In this document: positions 52,452-63,566 of the stretch, one piece after another
How positions within the stretch are numbered: position 1 is the first letter of the stretch
How the letters are laid out: every line of letters starts with the position of its first letter
Origin: Haliclona indistincta
Lineage: Eukaryota > Porifera > Demospongiae > Haplosclerida > Chalinidae
Direction of reading: 5' to 3'
Assembly (NCBI GenBank): GCA_964017065.1
Contig: OZ024787.1
Location: forward strand, 5,639,301 to 5,703,300
Length of the DNA stretch: 64,000 nt
Translations under genes and position numbers: made by a program
Notes under the pieces: model-generated
The model's input: only the letters and a program-made list of their open reading frames with translations
What the model was told of the DNA's origin: nothing
Database searches by the model: none

Positions 52452-54075
52452 ATGCCGATTGGGAAAATTGACTCGAAGAGCTTCCAAATTGCTCAGCAAG
52501 CTAATGTCTTCTTGCGGTTGAGCGTGCCTGGTGGTTCTGGGGGTGGGTCAAGCTCACCTTCATCCGGCAGAGACACGATTGATGGCGCTGAGAGAGCAGC
52601 TACTGAGCTGTGGAGAGACCTTGGCGGAAGTCAAGATGCTGTTTCCAGGTGCGTTGCTGCCCGCCAAGGCGTATCAGTGTGTATTCAGCAAGTAGTTATC
52701 ACATGTTTTTCTGTATAAGCTATTTCATTGTCACCATTGCTACTGGCCAAAGTGTTTACAAGCTGATAAATGTCGCTACTTAGCTAGTTTGTGTAGGCAA
52801 ACATACACTCTCTTGACTCACTTCCCAATTGTGTCTTGTCCCCTACCTAACTTGTCATTTTTCATTCATAACTTACAATTCCTTTTCACTTGTCCATGCA
52901 GTTACATTATTTGTCTCATCACTAAACTCATGTCACTTGACAGCGGACACGGTAAGAGTCTCTCATTACAATGCATGAGTACTTCCCCTACCCTGCGTGC
53001 CCTACGTGAATATAACTATGTGTATAGACTATCTGACCTGTAAATATTATTATATCTGTAATAGTCTTGTTGTTTTTTTCTTGAAGCCCAATAATAGTTT
53101 GTTTCACAAACACAATAATGAATCCGTACAGTATTTGACTAGCTCACACCACCACTGTAACAGAAACAGAAAGGATGTGAGGTAATAAGTTACTTACTTA
53201 TTGCGACTTTGCTTCATGTGGAGAATAGTCCATGGCTAGGTAGGTTTCTGGGCTTGTCGAGCCTTTTAACAAAACCGCATACAATAACCTTGAGCCATAG
53301 TGTAAAGTGGTGATTGTATAGAGTCTTGTGTTTAGTTGTGCCTTTCGTTAGCTTATAGTGTAGGTGGGTGGGTGGGCTTGCTTGTGTACACACTGATGGT
53401 GTATGTTGGTGTTTACCATTGTATGGTATGCAAGGTAATCATTGTTTACACTATAGGCCTTTGTTGTGTACTAGAAGTGTCTCAGTGTATTCACAATAAT
53501 GTAATGTGCTGATTGGTTGTATAGCTAATGTGCTTTACTTATCATGATGTGTAAATTAACCAATCTTGTCACTTATGCTATGTGTGCAGTACTACAGTAG
53601 TAGCTAGTATCTGTGGTAAGGTTTGTATCCCGGGGACACCAGTCTGCTGCCATAGCAGGGGAGAAATTTGTTTTAGAATCATGTCCCACTGATAGCACGA
53701 TGTGCTGTGAGAAGTTCTTGTCCAGTCTCAAGTCTGCGTTGCTGTACTACATGGGTACTATGTAAATGAGAATACTTGATATGATGATGTACTGTTCGTG
53801 ACCTTGTTATGCATATTATTCTTGTTTCTCTTCCTTGTGTTTTTCCTCTGTCGCCGTGATTTAATTCTCTAATTAAATTTTTGTCAATGTTTACTTTGTC
53901 TAATTGTCTTTCTTTTGCTTTAGGCCAGAGGCCTCTACCAGATGTCTACATTGATATCACAGAGATGCAGGTTGATGTTACAAAATACAAGCAGTGGATA
54001 GGGAAGGAGAAACAGCTACCAAGCAGCTTGAAGCAAGCAGCACATATCCTCCTTGTACATGTCACAAAGCCGTAG
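52452..54075 (+). CDS. Unrecognised 132-residue protein
   Basis: Three exons in phase (52452-52648, 52902-52951, 53924-54075) give 132 residues from ATG 52452 to TAG. The N-terminal third is MPIGKIDSKSFQIAQQANVF, then a Gly/Ser linker GGSGGGSSSPSSG, then a helical segment AERAATELWRDLGG. Exon 2 adds a hydrophobic YIICLITKLMSL. The end is LPDVYIDITEMQVDVTKYKQ followed by a helix-like SLKQAAHILLVHV. No membrane span or signal peptide is convincing. Splice sites are canonical and phases agree, so it is a credible small gene, but I do not recognise the family. It is not an upstream part of the next gene, because it stops 1.1 kb before it. Confidence 0.6.
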
Positions 54076-55200
54076 TAATATTATCCTTTACATGATTCAA
54101 AAACAATGTACATCTGTAATGGTTGCCCCTGGCTCTATTCCAATACCTCTCCATTTTCCCATGATATTTGGCGGTTACAAAATTGAGCCTTAGAAGTTCG
54201 ATGTAGATATTTTTATCATGAGATTAGTTTCTCATTAAGATATCTTCCCCATATCTGTTTGGTAGTATGAAGTGCATATTCTACCATTATCTGTGACTAA
54301 AGGCTTTACATAATTATGATGATAGCTTTAGACTCACTAAACTTGTAGTGTAAGCAGGCACTAAACTTAAGTATACTTTATGATTTTATCTTAGTTGCTT
54401 TAGATTGTTACTATTGACCACTAATGCAACAGAGACAACTACATTAGCAGTTACACTGTACTGTCAGCTCTTAGTACAGTGTGTACTCTCCATATTGTGT
54501 ATTGTGCATAAATATCAATTCATGTGATCTGAGTACAGGTTACGTATTTGGTTATTGAGATGGTACTCGATATAACCGAGGGTGGTTCGAGAATACTGCT
54601 CTTATGGTTACTAAACGAAGCGCTCAAGGTAGTAAAGCCTCCATAGAAGTCACCAGAGGTGAATGACAGTGCGTTGCTGAAAACGGCATCTTCCGTGCGT
54701 TTTTTGACGACGCCATCTTGTTGCTATGGTGTTGCTATGTGACGTCACTTCCTGGAAGTAATAGTATTGCCCACAGTATGTTAGGTATAATCCCCTTTGA
54801 TATTATGGTTGTCTGGGCTGTAAAATTGCTATACTGTGATTTCCTTGATTAGAAAAGGTACCAGTTACTGGCTATCCTCCGGTGTTATCTTACATGTTCT
54901 GGGGTAATGTAGAGAGCATCTCTTGTGTTCAATTGTGGTTGCGCTGTTGGCACTATAGTATATTGATACATGTGTGTTCCTTTACAATGTGAGAACAGAA
55001 TGTTATATGTTGCACATGTGATCCTTAACTATCACTCTTACTCGGTCTTCAAAATGCGATTATTGCAACTATCTATTTTCTAAAGCAGTTCTATGGGTTT
55101 ACTCCAAGCATACAATTACGCAATATTTATCTTAGATGGAATCTTTGTAAGTTACAATTTGAGGGTGTAAGTGAGAGTGAATGGATCTTGTTCTCTTTAG
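54076..55200. other. Intergenic before the PIK3R5-like gene
   Basis: No repeats recognised. It should hold the promoter and any non-coding first exon of the next gene. Confidence 0.45.
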
Positions 55201-55361
55201 GTCGGAACAACACTAATGATGCTGCTTACAATTTAGCTGATCAATTTGAGACCAAAGTAAGTTAACCGGCAAAAGAAGTATTAATTTTGTTAAGTATTCG
55301 TAAGTACAATTGTGCATTCATTTTCCTTTGTTTACCGTTTAAATCTCTCTCTTTCACTTAG

Positions 55362-58300
55362 ATGTTTCAGGCATTCTCGGTTGCAGCATCAAAAGACCTC
55401 ATACGTGACATGGTAGTCTCTCTTCCAGGCACCACTCCCTCTGGTAAAGAGGAGGAGCTCATGAAAGAATTGCTCATGGATTGCTGGCACAATCATCGTC
55501 GATCATTTTTTGGTATTCCTCCTCCAGACCAGTCTTCACTATCTAATTATGCATCAAGTATGTCTGTGTTGTTGTATTGTAGACTACTTTTATTCCTTTT
55601 AACTACATTTGTAGCTAAAATATTATCTTCTACTTATCTTTCTTTAGCTGCACAGAGCTTGTCTTATATACGGTTGAAAGACTTGCTATTGAGAAATCCC
55701 AGACTGATCTCTGAGGCTATAGACCTTGTCTGCGGTCTGCTTCAAAATGTATGTTAATATACTGATACAGTTGTATTCATAACCTTTTGTAGGATGTATC
55801 TCATAGTACAGATTATGGTGAAAGAGAAGTGCTTCTTCCACTACTTCATATTCTCAAGCAGTTAATCATAATGGTGACAGCTCTTCTCCTTTCCCTCTCT
55901 CTTTGTCACTAACCCTCACTTCTCTCACATACAGTCGACACAAGCCGCAGATCTGGACCCAAAGGGTGTGTATCGTATTCTGATGCCTTTCTACACTTGG
56001 CCGCTGGCTCACTCTGAGAGCACCAGGAAAGTGATGGACATGTTACAACTGGAGACTAAAATGAGAGGTTATCATCATTGTGTTGACAAACATTGATTAT
56101 CACTTTATCAAATGTCAATGTTTGTAGGTATAGCGCACAGGCGAGCATTGCTTGCTAACCATTCCACTGGTTTAAAGCTAAAGCACTACAAGTGAGTCCC
56201 TAACAATTCACATCTGCTCTCATAGGCTGTACCTCAGGTCCCTGCCTCGATCGGTGGTCATACTGGTTGACACGGCACGTCCTAATTCTCATGGAGCCCG
56301 ATTGTCCTCGGCATTCCAGTGCCACAATTCCAATCCATCTCCTTTCGAGCTAAACAGAATGATTCTCAGAAGTATCCTTTTGTGTACAAATAGAGCTAGC
56401 CTGCTAACAGACAGGTACACTTGCTGCTGCTGACAGTATGAATGCTGACAGCAGTACAAACCATGAATGTAGCAACTAACACATTTTTATGTACTAGTAC
56501 ATGTTTTATACACCTTTACTGTTGTGTTACAAGATATATTTCATACTGCTCCACAAGACATGGAAGTGAACCTATCGGAAATAGACACAAAGATTAATGT
56601 AAGTCTTTAAAAAGTCATAATTCAATGTCCGTTTATCATTATTCACCACTTGTAGCTGTTGGATAAAGATACATTGTGGAGTTGCTGTGAAGAGGCACTA
56701 GATGTCACTGAGCGAGCAGCCGGCCTGGATCGCAAGGAAGCTGAAAAAGTGCTTGTGTCTGAATTAGGCACAATTTACTCAAGAATACAAGCAACTATAG
56801 GTACTGTATATTAGTGTCTTATAATGCAGTATTATTTCTCAATGTATGTTGTTTAGTTGATTGCCTGTTATTTTACGTTGCTTGTTTTAGCGTTTCCTAC
56901 ATGTACAAGTATAGTAAATGCTGTAGTACTGTGTTGTTTTGATCATCCGCAAGCAATGAGTGTTTGTCACTATGTATGATTCTGTTTTCAATAATAGTGT
57001 TCGAGTGTAGAGTTACCATTCAAACTCTACACATTGATATTATTATTCAAACTATGATGTATGTCTGTGTGTGATGTACTTGTACTATGACAGTTTGTCT
57101 TCAGTTCCTTTAGAGCAAAGAGACAGTGCACTCAGTTGCAATAGTCTATCAAACATGCCCTCTTCCTTCCATCCTATACCTGCTCCTCCTATCACTGTCT
57201 TTGATATTCCTGGAGTTCACTACACTGCAGTTTACGAAATGCTTCGAGAATCAATCACACGGGAACACCTCCACCATGAACTAGCTTCTCCTCTCACTTC
57301 TTCCACCACTCTTCGTCAGTTGCAGTCTGAAAACAGCAGAACTAGTCTAGACAGCACTGGTAGTAGTGGATTTGAACTAGAGGATAGTTTCGACACAGAC
57401 TTGAAATCTCCGAGATTAAATGGGCGCAGTGAGCAATGGGGTGGATCAGAAGAGAGTAATGGAGTAATAACAACGACTGACAGCCCACGAGCTCAGTATA
57501 AAACACTGCCGAGACGACTCCACGTCAACGAACCAGTTTCACCGGAACACTTTACGGATGACATGAGTATACAGTCGTCATCCTATGACTCGACCTCTAC
57601 TGGCAGTACTGGGCGGAGTCGTACTATGTCTGTTGTTGATCGTCGCCCACTAGACCCTCACTTTTTATCGCTCTCGTCTCAAAGAAAGGGACAGCGCTCA
57701 CCAATTAGCTTGTACTCAAACCAAGCAGCTGCATCGAGCACAGCTATGGGACCATCAGGCACTGGTAGTGTCCGTGTCAAACACAGACGGAATCCCACTG
57801 CCACTCAGTCACTAAGAAGATCTAAAAAGTCAAGTACTATCACTGCCGCCATTGTACCTCATGACCGCTCCAGAGTCAAAATTCTGAAAGTGGTTTTAGC
57901 TGGTGATGATAATTTAGTAGGTAATGCAGCCCGGGCCTTTGCTCAACTACGCACACAAGAACCTAATCTCTTCCTGAACTTGGATGTTCAGTTCTTTCAC
58001 ATTCCTCTTTCGGAGAGAACAGGGCAATCAAATAGTAAGCAACAAGCAAGCTCTGCAGGAGACCTGCCTGAACCAGCTAATGAGAAGGATGGTGGTAATA
58101 TAGGAGATGATGTGCTGTTGGGACGATACCTTGCCTACATGGACAGTTGGTATGAGAGAAACGTGATGATGGCAGTGCACAATACTCTGAGATTGGTACC
58201 ATATGTGAGTTAATTCATATTATACTTCAACATTTTTTGCTTGCTTATGGTTAGTGATTATTTTTGAGTAGCTGCATAAACTGTACATATATTTACAAGT

Positions 58301-61289
58301 GATAAGTAATTTACGCTTGCTATCTTCCACTGATTAGGATTTGCCCATTGCTAGTGGTAGACCAATGTCTCCTTCAGGAGTTGATGATCCACAATGGCTG
58401 GCTCCTCCCACTCCATCAAAGGTATTCTCATTGATTGAAACCCATTGTGATACACCTGTTGCAATACTGCTACTCAAAGGTAGTAGTGCTTCACTTGAAA
58501 GTGAAGCACTACTACCTTAAGCACTACAGTACTCAATATGGATATTGAGTACTGTAGCATAATTGTGTAATCCTGACTTCTCGCTTACTTATCAGGTGTT
58601 GGTTGACCTAGTCTCTAGCTATGTTGAGGAAGCCAGGCACATGATACGAGCCAAGGTCTTCAGAGTAAAGGTACTTGTACAACCAACATTGAATACTCGT
58701 GCTATTGTTTTCTTATGATTTCAATCAGATGACACTCAAAAATGAGAAATCCAACAAAGGGTTTGATCACAGAGAAACATTCATGCTTCATAAACTAGAC
58801 ATACAGAGATTGACAGGAAAAAAGAGTAGGTCTTTTCTTCATGTGTATACTACCATTTTGTATTATTATGCCAACTTTACTATGCTATATGATTATCACA
58901 CTGTTAACTTATAGGCAATGATAGTCTATTTGTATCTTATATTATTGTACATTCACACTCAGTACATGGTTTTATGATGATATTAAATTTTACCCTTGGA
59001 TAATTTATTATAGATAGCAGACAAGCTAAACTGTTTGAAACCAGCATCGCTCTCACTGAGGTATTGTAGTTTTTCAATAATATTATAATGTTATTATAAT
59101 GTATGAATGGCTCTGTCCTTCAGTTGGCACTTGATGATAGCTTCATTCGAGGTGACATGCTTCATATGAAAGATATTTGGCTCATTAGAGCAACCAATAT
59201 TCCTCATCCTGGCGACACAGGTGTACCTAACCCAGGTAATGTGTACCGAGTTCTTTTCGTAATCTGTTAGAGATTTTCAAAGCATGCTATCAGCCTGGCT
59301 TTAGCTGTATTGACTTTGTGCTCACACATGCATGGCTGTAATACTACATGTATCTGTCAAATGTCATTGTTTGTTGTTTCTGTAGAGAGTGAATGTTTTG
59401 AGCTTACGGTTATGAAGGGACAAGCTGAAGGAGGAAAATTTTCATCGACAAAGGTTAAAACTCATACACTTTCAATCATTGCTGCTTTGTACTCTCTTTA
59501 ATTTTCTTGCTTGCTGTACAGTATCGGCTAGCTGAAGAGAATCACTTTCATGTTTATGAACTGGCGGTTGAGGCAAAGGATAAGCTACTATCAGTAATAG
59601 TTGATGGAGAAGTTAGCAATATAACAGAGAATGTTATTAGGTAAGAAACCTGTACTTGGTAATCATAGTCTACTACATGTAATTCCAGTACTTGGGTTGC
59701 TACCGTATATAATTCACAAATTAGCATGCATTCACAAAATCAAAATGGGGCAAAAATTTTGGGTGCATTGCTTTATATTTCCATGCGGCACGCTCTCAAT
59801 TCACGAAAATAGTTTTCGCGAATTCACCGTTTGGCTCTAATTCGTGAAATCTATAGTCCGCAAAAATATTACGATTTACGGTATAATGTGTATTAAGGCA
59901 AGACTGTTTTACACCTTTCGTCTAAGCTACATGTAAAATACGCTGCTGATAATATTTGACACAAGCTAAGCTGTTCGATAAGTAGCTACTCTAATTAGTA
60001 GCTACTCTATAACAATTCTGCGATTATGAGAAAATTATGGATTTTACGCTGCTAGCAGTTAAAACATCTCTTTGTTTTCAATAAATTGTGCACTTGTACA
60101 GTTGTGTAGCTTGTGTTGTTTACGAGCTTTGAGCTTTAAAATCAGGGCAGCAGATCTGCTCTGTCGTGACAAAAGCAACAAATTGTTTTCATTACCACAT
60201 CTGCTAATTGTACTTTTGATTCATAATGTCAATAGGATAAAGTCTAGAGCGGGATTAAAGTAGTCATTACTTTTTATTATTGACAAGTTGAATAGTGAGC
60301 TTTGTTGCTGCAGCATATGAAACAATGATTGTTAAAATGTTTTGATCTGAGAATCATCATCAGTTACTAGAGACGGCCATGTAGCGCAAAACTTGCTGCA
60401 AATCATGATGACGTGCGTCCCTGCTTTGCCAACGACTTTCAGCGAAATCTATAAATCGCGAAGTGCATGCGATCCCTAAAACAATGTAACAATTTTTCGC
60501 ACCAAATTTCTCGGCGTGTAGCGGTAGCAGGTCTATATAAACTAGAAGCTTCAAGCCAAGGACGTTACCGAGGGTTGGACCGAGCGTTTTTTGCTATTAT
60601 CCTCGAGTCGTAAAGGTATCGTCGATGAACAGAAATTTTTGTGTAGTGACCTGCGTTTTAGGAGCAAATTTTCAAAAATTGCCTCGTCTGGCCCTCCGCA
60701 ATTTGTTTAGCTACAAGTAGGTACTAGTGACTAAAAACAACTTGCTACATAGCATTAAAAATCTTGTGCGAAAATTCTGAATTTTATCTACGCCATTGGC
60801 GTGTATTGTGTAGTACTGTGAGTCCCACCCTTATAATTATATTCACAATGCGTAGGCGTGGTGTATCCGCCACCTAAAAAAAGTCCTTAACTTGAACCAT
60901 TTTGGTTCAATTGTCAATACTTCAGCACTATTCCACAAAATTGTGTGGTTATAATGACATTTACAGCCAATCCATTGTTTCTTTACTGCTCTCTTGTGCT
61001 CAGTTAGTCTCAATTTGAGATTTCGTCCTGTTTCACCTGTCCACATTTGCATGGCACTTGGTAGACTACTCCCATAATGCAATCTCTAGCAATTTACCAA
61101 GTGTTAATCGAGTTAAAAATCTGGAGTCTGTTTATTTATTTAGTTATTACATTTTTCAGAGTTGAGGTTGCTCCAGCATTTATTGATCAAGGGATACAGT
61201 CCAGCATGTCATCATCTAATAGAGGTCATGAACGACAAGAGAGACAACTACATTTTCCACTGATGACCTACTGGCCTGTTGATTTATGA
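55362..61289 (+). CDS. PI3K class IB regulatory subunit, PIK3R5/PIK3R6-like
   Basis: Seventeen exons in phase give 920 residues (human p101 880, p84 754): 55362-55557, 55648-55748, 55793-55873, 55935-56067, 56128-56191, 56226-56371, 56534-56598, 56656-56800, 57105-58204, 58338-58421, 58596-58670, 58729-58825, 59014-59060, 59124-59235, 59386-59453, 59522-59640, 61160-61289. Similar blocks in order: SYIRLKDLLLRNPRLISEAI; FYTWPLAHSE; a Ser-rich linker; VVLAGDDNLVGNAARAFAQL; LDVQFFHIPL; YLAYMDSWYERNV; NEKSNKGFDHRE; and end LPLMTYWPVDL read as HFPLMTYWPVDL. In vertebrates p101/p84 bind p110-gamma and couple it to G-beta-gamma. An in-frame exon 55201-55256 lies upstream, so the true start may be earlier; ATG 55362 is my choice. 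Confidence 0.85.
58477..58518. repeat. Perfect 20-bp palindrome with 2-nt spacer
   Basis: AAGGTAGTAGTGCTTCACTT, spacer GA, then the exact reverse complement. In an intron of the PIK3R5-like gene, 5 bp before another palindrome. Confidence 0.9.
58524..58557. repeat. Perfect 16-bp palindrome with 2-nt spacer
   Basis: CTACAGTACTCAATAT, spacer GG, then the exact reverse complement. Confidence 0.9.
59701..59883. mobile_element. TACCGTA-type MITE in the last PIK3R5-like intron
   Basis: Begins TACCGTATATAATTCAC and ends atttacggta. The right half (cgaattcaccg, ttcgtgaaatctatag) resembles the element at 46066-46267. Confidence 0.65.
60340..60363 (-). other. Degenerate hammerhead-like motif
   Basis: The minus strand reads CTGATGA, then TGATTCTCAGATC, then AAAAC. 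This matches the hammerhead core CTGATGA / stem II / GAAAC except for one G-to-A change and a weak stem. It lies downstream, on the same strand, of the GIY-YIG fragment. Confidence 0.4.
60843..61082 (-). pseudogene. Penelope-like GIY-YIG endonuclease fragment
   Basis: The minus-strand frame includes WTGETGRNLKLRLTEHKRAV, followed by HTILWNSAEVLTIEPKWFKL. The (Y)xGETGR...LRxxEHKRAV pattern is the C-terminal half of the GIY-YIG endonuclease of Penelope-like retroelements, including the later W-(D/N)-x-A-x-(V)-(I/L) segment. The expected YIG is WTG here and no RT is seen upstream, so it is a dead fragment. It sits in the last intron of the PIK3R5-like gene, antisense to it. Confidence 0.75.
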
Positions 61290-61489
61290 GACTATCACCT
61301 ACTGAGTGTGTTTACATGAAATGTATTTTATGAGAGTATAACCACTATAATAATAATAATATATTAATTTATCACTAAAATAATCAGTTGAAAATAATAG
61401 ACCTTTTCACCCAGAGATAAAGAATGCAATAATCAGATAGTTGTGTAGAGATTGTTTGCTATGTCCATATTATTACTAGTAGGATCGTG

Positions 61490-61672
61490 ATAGCTTTTTG
61501 CCGTAGCACAGAAACAATAATAAAAAATTGATAAGACGTTTCTATCCGAGGATCATCATCAGTTATAAGAAGTCGTAGTTGTCTTATTTTAGTTTTTATA
61601 ACTGATGATGATCCGAGGATCGAAACGTCTTCTCAATTTTTTATTGTTTCTGTGCTACGGCAAAAGCTACCA
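61490..61672. mobile_element. Inverted pair of Penelope LTR-like arms with hammerhead-like cores
   Basis: Two arms of about 76 bp (61490-61568 and 61597-61672) are inverted copies around a 28-bp spacer. The plus arm reads CTGATGA (61602-61608), stem GATCC-GA-GGATC (61610-61621), GAAAC (61622-61626), GTC. The minus arm has the same order (61562 down to 61535) with one stem mismatch. CTGATGA-stem-GAAAC is the hammerhead ribozyme core, known from Penelope-like elements. Located 200 bp past the PIK3R5-like stop. Confidence 0.6.
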
Positions 61673-61769
61673 CGGATAGTTGACGTGACATCATGACTGG
61701 AGTAATTGGTTTTCTGTACAGATCACTCTACAGTTATGCTGGTTGCAATCCTTTTTTGAGTCTTGTCTC

Positions 61770-61881
61770 ATGTTCGACCTCACCTTGAGTGTGCAGCAGT
61801 TGTGTGGGACCCTCATCAGACCAAGCTTATTAACAAGCTAGCAAAATTTGTTGTCAAGGCTGCTAAAAGACAATTGCAGTG
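61770..61881 (+). pseudogene. LINE reverse transcriptase C-terminal fragment
   Basis: The frame HVRPHLECAAVVWDPHQTKL then INKLAKFVVKAAKRQL matches the LVRPHLEYAAxVWDPH signature found after the RT fingers in CR1/L2-type LINEs. A stop follows directly. Short dead fragment. Confidence 0.75.
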
Positions 61882-62094
61882 AAAATCTGTGTCTTATCTA
61901 ATTTCTAACTTAGCTAGGGTACTTTTATGATCAGCATTCTAGCTGTTTTTGGTATAACCTTGGTACTGCCAAACAGTGTCAAATCCAAGCTAGCTTGACA
62001 ACATCTGTCATGCAGTCACCCTAGCAATTAAGTGAGAAGGGTACCTCATCTTGGCTAACTGCACTCCCTATTGAGCAGCATGGCTTCGCCCTAC

Positions 62095-62760
62095 ACAAAA
62101 GAGCTTTCAGGGATGTCCTACAATTGGCCACCATCAAATCTTCCAACAAATTGTGAACGGCCCTTTTCTGTCGACCATGCATGCACCATGTTGCACAACA
62201 AGTGGTTTACCATCCATCCGCCACAATGAACTGAGAGATCTAACCACCGAAGCAATGACAGAAGTCTGCCCCATAATGTATGTGTTGAGCCCACCCTACA
62301 GCCCCTGTCTGGAGAATCTCTCTGGTACTCCACTTCAAATAAAGAAGATGGTGCCAGGTTAGACATCAGAGCTGCTGGGTTCTGGGGTAGCAAGCCTACT
62401 TTGACATAAGGGTCTTCAACCCAAACGCTTGCTCCTATTGATCGCCACCTTTCCCTTGCAACAGCCTACTCAAGACAAGAGAAACTCAAGAGATGTCTCT
62501 ACGAGCAACGAGTGACTCAAGTTGAGCACGGCTCCTTTACACCACTGGTCTTCTCCACCGCTAGAGGTCTTGGCAATGCAACAGTTAGGTGTCACCTTTA
62601 AACGGCTTGCCTCCCTAATTGCATCAAAAAGAGATGTGGAATATGTCACTATCTGCAAGTGGTTGAGAAACAAGATTTTGTTCTCTCTCTTAAGATCAGC
62701 TATCATTTGTCTTCCTACCATTCTCCTCAGCATGATCTCTCTGTAGATCTTATTGTTGCT
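62095..62760 (+). pseudogene. RLE-type retroelement fragment (decayed)
   Basis: Across several frames the plus strand shows FSVDHA...SIRHNELRDLTTE, then CVEPTLQPLSGESLWYST-like and DGARLDIRA..GFWGS words, then YEQRVTQVEHGSFTPLVFST, KRLASLIASKR and SLLRSAIICLP. This is the C-terminal part of the same polyprotein family as 833-1177. Multiple frameshifts and stops. Confidence 0.65.
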
Positions 62761-63072
62761 GAGACAAAACTCTCCAGTGACTAATTTTATGTCGTGACTA
62801 TTACGTATTATTATTACCCTGGACGCGCATATTATATTATTTGTATAATTATTAGAATTATTATAATAAAATTATTAGAAAAAAATTATAATGTAACAAG
62901 ATAATTATGGTTTCAAAAGTAATACAGTACATTTAGAAGAGTGAAATGGACTGCAATAGTATAACTCTCCCGAATGTCCATGACTATTATTGCATCTCTG
63001 GAGTCACAACCGAAACTGAGGTATCAAACATTGAAAATAAAATCATTAACTAGTCTGGTCCAGTTCTAAAGT
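62761..63072. other. AT-rich spacer
   Basis: Contains attattataataaaattatt-like runs near 62845-62890; nothing coding. Confidence 0.4.
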
Positions 63073-63290
63073 AGCTAGGGCCGAAGGCCCGGTTTAGGAC
63101 AACCCTCCCGACGATCCTTAGGCTTACCAAGGGCCGAAGGCCCGGTTTAGGACGACCCTCCAGACGATCCTTAGGCTTACCAAGGGCCGAAGGCCCGGGT
63201 TGGGTTAGGGCGACCCTCCCGACTTTGCGCAGTTAGGCGAAGGTTTTTAGGGCCTTGGGTTTGGTTTAGGGTTTAGTAGTTTCAATGGCG
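63073..63290 (+). repeat. agggccgaaggcccgg tandem repeat, shared with 25.3 kb
   Basis: Three units of about 60 bp begin with the palindromic word agggccgaaggccc followed by cgatccttaggcttaccaa. The downstream tail gcgcagttaggcgaagg and cttgggtttggtttagggtt is also in 25330-25480. So part of the foldback element's core occurs here on its own. Confidence 0.85.
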
Positions 63291-63335
63291 CCGTTTCCGT
63301 TCCTCATTTCCCCGTTCCTGGTTTTACCACCTCCC

Positions 63336-63444
63336 CCAAACGCGAAGCGAGAATGCTTAGTCAGCAATAATCAGTGATCACATGATTTATCTGTAGCCAA
63401 TACATGTGATCATTGCTGACTAAGCATTCTCGCTTCGCGTTTGG
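63336..63444. repeat. Long imperfect hairpin
   Basis: About 42 paired bases on each arm, starting CCAAACGCGAAGCGAGAATG; the left arm has 7 extra bases near its inner end. Loop about 17 nt. Confidence 0.8.
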
Positions 63445-63566
63445 CTGGTGCAAGAACGTTGCAATTTCCTGTATCTGTACATTGTTACATGCCGTTGGAA
63501 TATCGATCGTCTTAGCCTCGTACCTAGTCTCAGCGAGCAGGATGTCGGACACTCAGTCAACTAAGT

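Noticed and set aside
56372..56415. Later splice donor for the PIK3R5-like exon starting 56226
   Set aside because: Using AG|GTACAC near 56415 puts the next exon out of frame and brings a stop; A|GTATCC at 56371 keeps the frame.
52452..61289. The 132-residue gene as the 5' end of the PIK3R5-like gene
   Set aside because: Exon 3 ends in an in-frame TAG with no good donor before it, and over 1 kb separates it from the next exon.
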